Origin: Oscillatoria sp. SIO1A7
GTDB taxonomy: Bacteria > Cyanobacteriota > Cyanobacteriia > Cyanobacteriales > Laspinemataceae
Assembly: GCA_010672965.1 (NCBI GenBank)
Contig: JAAHFN010000072.1
Location: 1-34,239, forward strand
Length of the DNA: 34,239 nucleotides
Direction of reading: 5' to 3'
The notes under the pieces are model-generated. The model was not told the origin of the DNA. It did no database searches and saw only the letters and a program-made list of their open reading frames with translations. Position numbers and translations under genes: made by a program. Of this stretch, positions 32,563-34,239 are shown piece after piece (within the stretch, counting starts at the first letter, position 1; each line of letters starts with the position of its first letter).

Positions 32563-32593
32563 TATCGCTCTTTTTTTGTGTAAAATACTACTA

Positions 32594-34036
32594 ATGAGTA
32601 GAACTTCGTCTTTTATTCTGCTAGTCTTTGCCTTTTTGCTAGGGTTATTTGTAGTCCGTTCGGAGCCAGAAAAAAAAGGAAGCTTTATCGTCACGACCGC
32701 TGTCGAAAAAGAACCCTGGCCAATTAAGCTGGGTATGCGCATGCTAATTCTCCGGTCTCGCATTCCCACCGTCGATCGCGTCGTCCTGGTTCCCGACGAG
32801 GCCACATTTCTCAAGGCAATACAACAATGGAGCTTGGACGGCCGTTGGCCGATTCTCATTGAAGACGATCGCTACACGCCCATTTTCTTGCGGCGCTTCG
32901 AGCCCAAGGAAACAATTCGCTTGCCTGCAGTTACCGAACCTTTGCCCGAGGGAGAGGAACGGCGCTCCGCTGCCCAAGCGGCGGTTGCCTCTACCTGGAA
33001 TGCAGAGGATTTTGCTTCTTTGCAAGAAACTTGGGCGCAACTCGGCTGGAAACCTCCGGGAGTGGCGATCGCTTCGGCAAAAGATCCGGCATGGCCTGCG
33101 GCAGTTGCCTTAGCTGCTGCTTGGGGTCAACCTTTGGTCTTTTTGCCAGATTTTTTTGGCAAGCCGAACGATAGCCTCAGTCCCAAGCAATGGCAAAACC
33201 TGCAAAAAAAAGTGGAAGGAGCAGTTGCCAAGACGGGTTATTCCTATCGCCAGCTAGGGGATGAGATAGATACCGTGACGATTGTCCGCCAACTTGCTGT
33301 TAAATACGAGTCTCCTCAAAACCCCAAACAAGATTGGGCAGTCACCGATGGTTTGGGGCGGCACGAGAATGGGGAGCGCTGGGCGGCGATCGGCTGGATA
33401 TATGGCTCTGCGGAGCGCAGTCTTTATCAGGCCATGTGTTCTATATTCCTCGACCCCGACAATGTATTGTTTTATGACAGCTATCCCCCGGAAGAACCCT
33501 GGAACGATTACGCTGTCGGCCTTGCCAAATACTATTTTAATAAAGTCGGGTTTAAAGTGAAAGTAGTGCAGCGACCTGAAGCGAGCCAGAAAACTTGGCG
33601 CGAGCTTGCAGCAGAGGGATTTAACTTTGATTTGATCTTTACTAACTCCAAAGGTATGCCAAACTCATTTGCTGTTGGCGGCGATCGCTATGGTTCCGTG
33701 CGAGACATTCCCAAACTCCTCACCCCCGCAGCGATTCACTTCATTCACAGTTGGTCGGCCACCACCCCCGACGACCCAAACACCATAGCCGGAAGATGGC
33801 TGGAAAAAGGCGCTTATGCTTATGTCGGCAGCGTCCACGAACCTTATTTATCTGCCTTTATCACGCCTACTTTAATGACCAGACGCCTGCTGCTCTCGGC
33901 TCCATTTCTAATTTCAGCCCGCCAGCTCAACTTCTCTCCCTGGAAAATCACCACCATTGGCGATCCGCTGATGATGCTGACCCAGACTAGGCGCAGGCTG
34001 CCACCCACGGCAGCGCCCTTGACGGGAGAGTTTTGA
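32594..34036 (+). CDS. Secreted or membrane-anchored protein of unknown function
   Basis: 480 residues from ATG 32594; an in-frame TTG at 32576 would add six residues but lies outside the hydrophobic signal. Residues 4-22 (TSSFILLVFAFLLGLFVVR) form a signal peptide or anchor, so the body is extracytoplasmic. The body has alternating strand/helix segments: RVVLVPDEATFLKAIQQW, RWPILIEDD, PLVFLPDFF, DLIFTNSKGMPNSF, AIHFIHSWSAT, WLEKGAYAYVGSVHEPYLSA and ITTIGDPLMML. The C-terminal HSW / GAYAYVGS / EPYLSAF / GDP order loosely recalls the fold of C25/caspase-like peptidases, but no catalytic dyad can be assigned, so I leave it unknown. The gene is alone on the plus strand with a MITE in its leader. 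Its stop codon is formed by the first unit of a TTTTGAC heptad array. Confidence 0.75.
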   Translation: MSRTSSFILLVFAFLLGLFVVRSEPEKKGSFIVTTAVEKEPWPIKLGMRMLILRSRIPTVDRVVLVPDEATFLKAIQQWSLDGRWPILIEDDRYTPIFLRRFEPKETIRLPAVTEPLPEGEERRSAAQAAVASTWNAEDFASLQETWAQLGWKPPGVAIASAKDPAWPAAVALAAAWGQPLVFLPDFFGKPNDSLSPKQWQNLQKKVEGAVAKTGYSYRQLGDEIDTVTIVRQLAVKYESPQNPKQDWAVTDGLGRHENGERWAAIGWIYGSAERSLYQAMCSIFLDPDNVLFYDSYPPEEPWNDYAVGLAKYYFNKVGFKVKVVQRPEASQKTWRELAAEGFNFDLIFTNSKGMPNSFAVGGDRYGSVRDIPKLLTPAAIHFIHSWSATTPDDPNTIAGRWLEKGAYAYVGSVHEPYLSAFITPTLMTRRLLLSAPFLISARQLNFSPWKITTIGDPLMMLTQTRRRLPPTAAPLTGEF

Positions 34037-34114
34037 CTTTTGACTTTTGACTTTTGACTTTTGACTTTTGACTTTTGACTTTTGACTTTTGACTTTTGAC
34101 TTTTGACTTTTGAC
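34031..34114. repeat. Perfect TTTTGAC heptad array, 12 copies, containing a stop codon
   Basis: 84 bp of uninterrupted TTTTGAC units. The first unit provides the last codon (TTT, Phe) and the TGA stop (34034-34036) of the preceding gene. Perfect identity implies recent expansion or active homogenisation. Confidence 0.92.
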
Positions 34115-34239
34115 TGGAGTTTAGACTAACGAGAACTGACCCAGCATCCAAGGAGAAGCTGAGAAGGCACAAAAAACTATAAAAATTGATTTCAAGCAGA
34201 CGACTGTCTTTGCTTTTTCGGGATTTTTTTCCCTTTTTT
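34115..34239. other. Right edge of window
   Basis: No gene or named repeat seen. The stretch ends in T-rich sequence (TTTTTTTCCCTTTTTT), which may be a terminator tail but has no clear stem within the window. Confidence 0.4.

Larger units (their letters stand above)
31936..32593. other. Divergent intergenic region upstream of the secreted-protein gene
   Basis: No CDS. It holds an ATCCTACACCCTACACC heptad remnant (32086-32102), a possible promoter (32199-32229) and, nearest the gene, a complete family A element (32419-32562) preceded by ACTGCTTACTGCTATAGC. Confidence 0.55.

Overview
The window looks like chromosomal DNA of a cyanobacterium, probably a filamentous repeat-rich one. The evidence is the very frequent HIP1 octamer GCGATCGC, a cyAbrB-type regulator, a GUN4-domain kinase, two kinase/pentapeptide-repeat proteins, a kinesin-light-chain-type TPR protein, and many short tandem (mostly heptanucleotide) arrays and small palindromic elements. 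No rRNA, tRNA, CRISPR array or intact transposase gene is visible. The species cannot be named from this sequence.

Layout. Positions 1-2803 hold the 3' tail of one possible gene, then about 2.7 kb of repeats and one strongly folded segment (1434-1593) that may be a non-coding RNA. 2804-6940 (-) encodes a 1378-residue STAND-like ATPase/TPR protein whose reading frame has absorbed two in-frame repeat insertions. 6941-7687 is packed with miniature elements. 7688-8467 (-) is a divergent ZIP-like membrane protein. 8468-10757 is non-coding repeats plus a second foldable unique segment. 10758-11144 (+) is cyAbrB. 11988-12287 (-) is a small unknown protein. 12726-14066 (-) carries DedA and ExoD membrane proteins, 14691-15968 (-) S-adenosylhomocysteine hydrolase, and 16181-17071 (-) a Tat-exported phosphodiester-glycosidase-type protein. 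17918-19651 (+) is a zinc-ribbon/kinase/coiled-coil/GUN4 protein, followed by two small unknown genes on the same strand (20135-21368).

A long minus-strand run follows. A DMT exporter and a GshB-like ATP-grasp ligase overlap by one base (21608-23580). Next is a set that looks like a membrane redox module: a C/H-rich anchored protein, a ferric-reductase-like/Rieske fusion, a Tat-like anchored protein and a small two-helix membrane protein (23772-27379). Then come two paralogous kinase-TM-pentapeptide proteins (27673-29415 and 29971-31935). The second has lost the catalytic residues and is a predicted pseudokinase. A secreted protein of unknown function (32594-34036, +) closes the window.

Small mobile or expandable repeats fill nearly every gap. 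The arrays and miniature elements repeatedly abut or overlap stop codons: at nine genes they begin within about 5 nt of the stop or contain it, and in one the last residues are repeat-encoded. Several elements are nested inside others with recognisable target duplications. The most promising biology is the kinase/pseudokinase pentapeptide pair, the Rieske module, the repeat-to-stop-codon association and the in-frame repeat insertions in the STAND-TPR gene.
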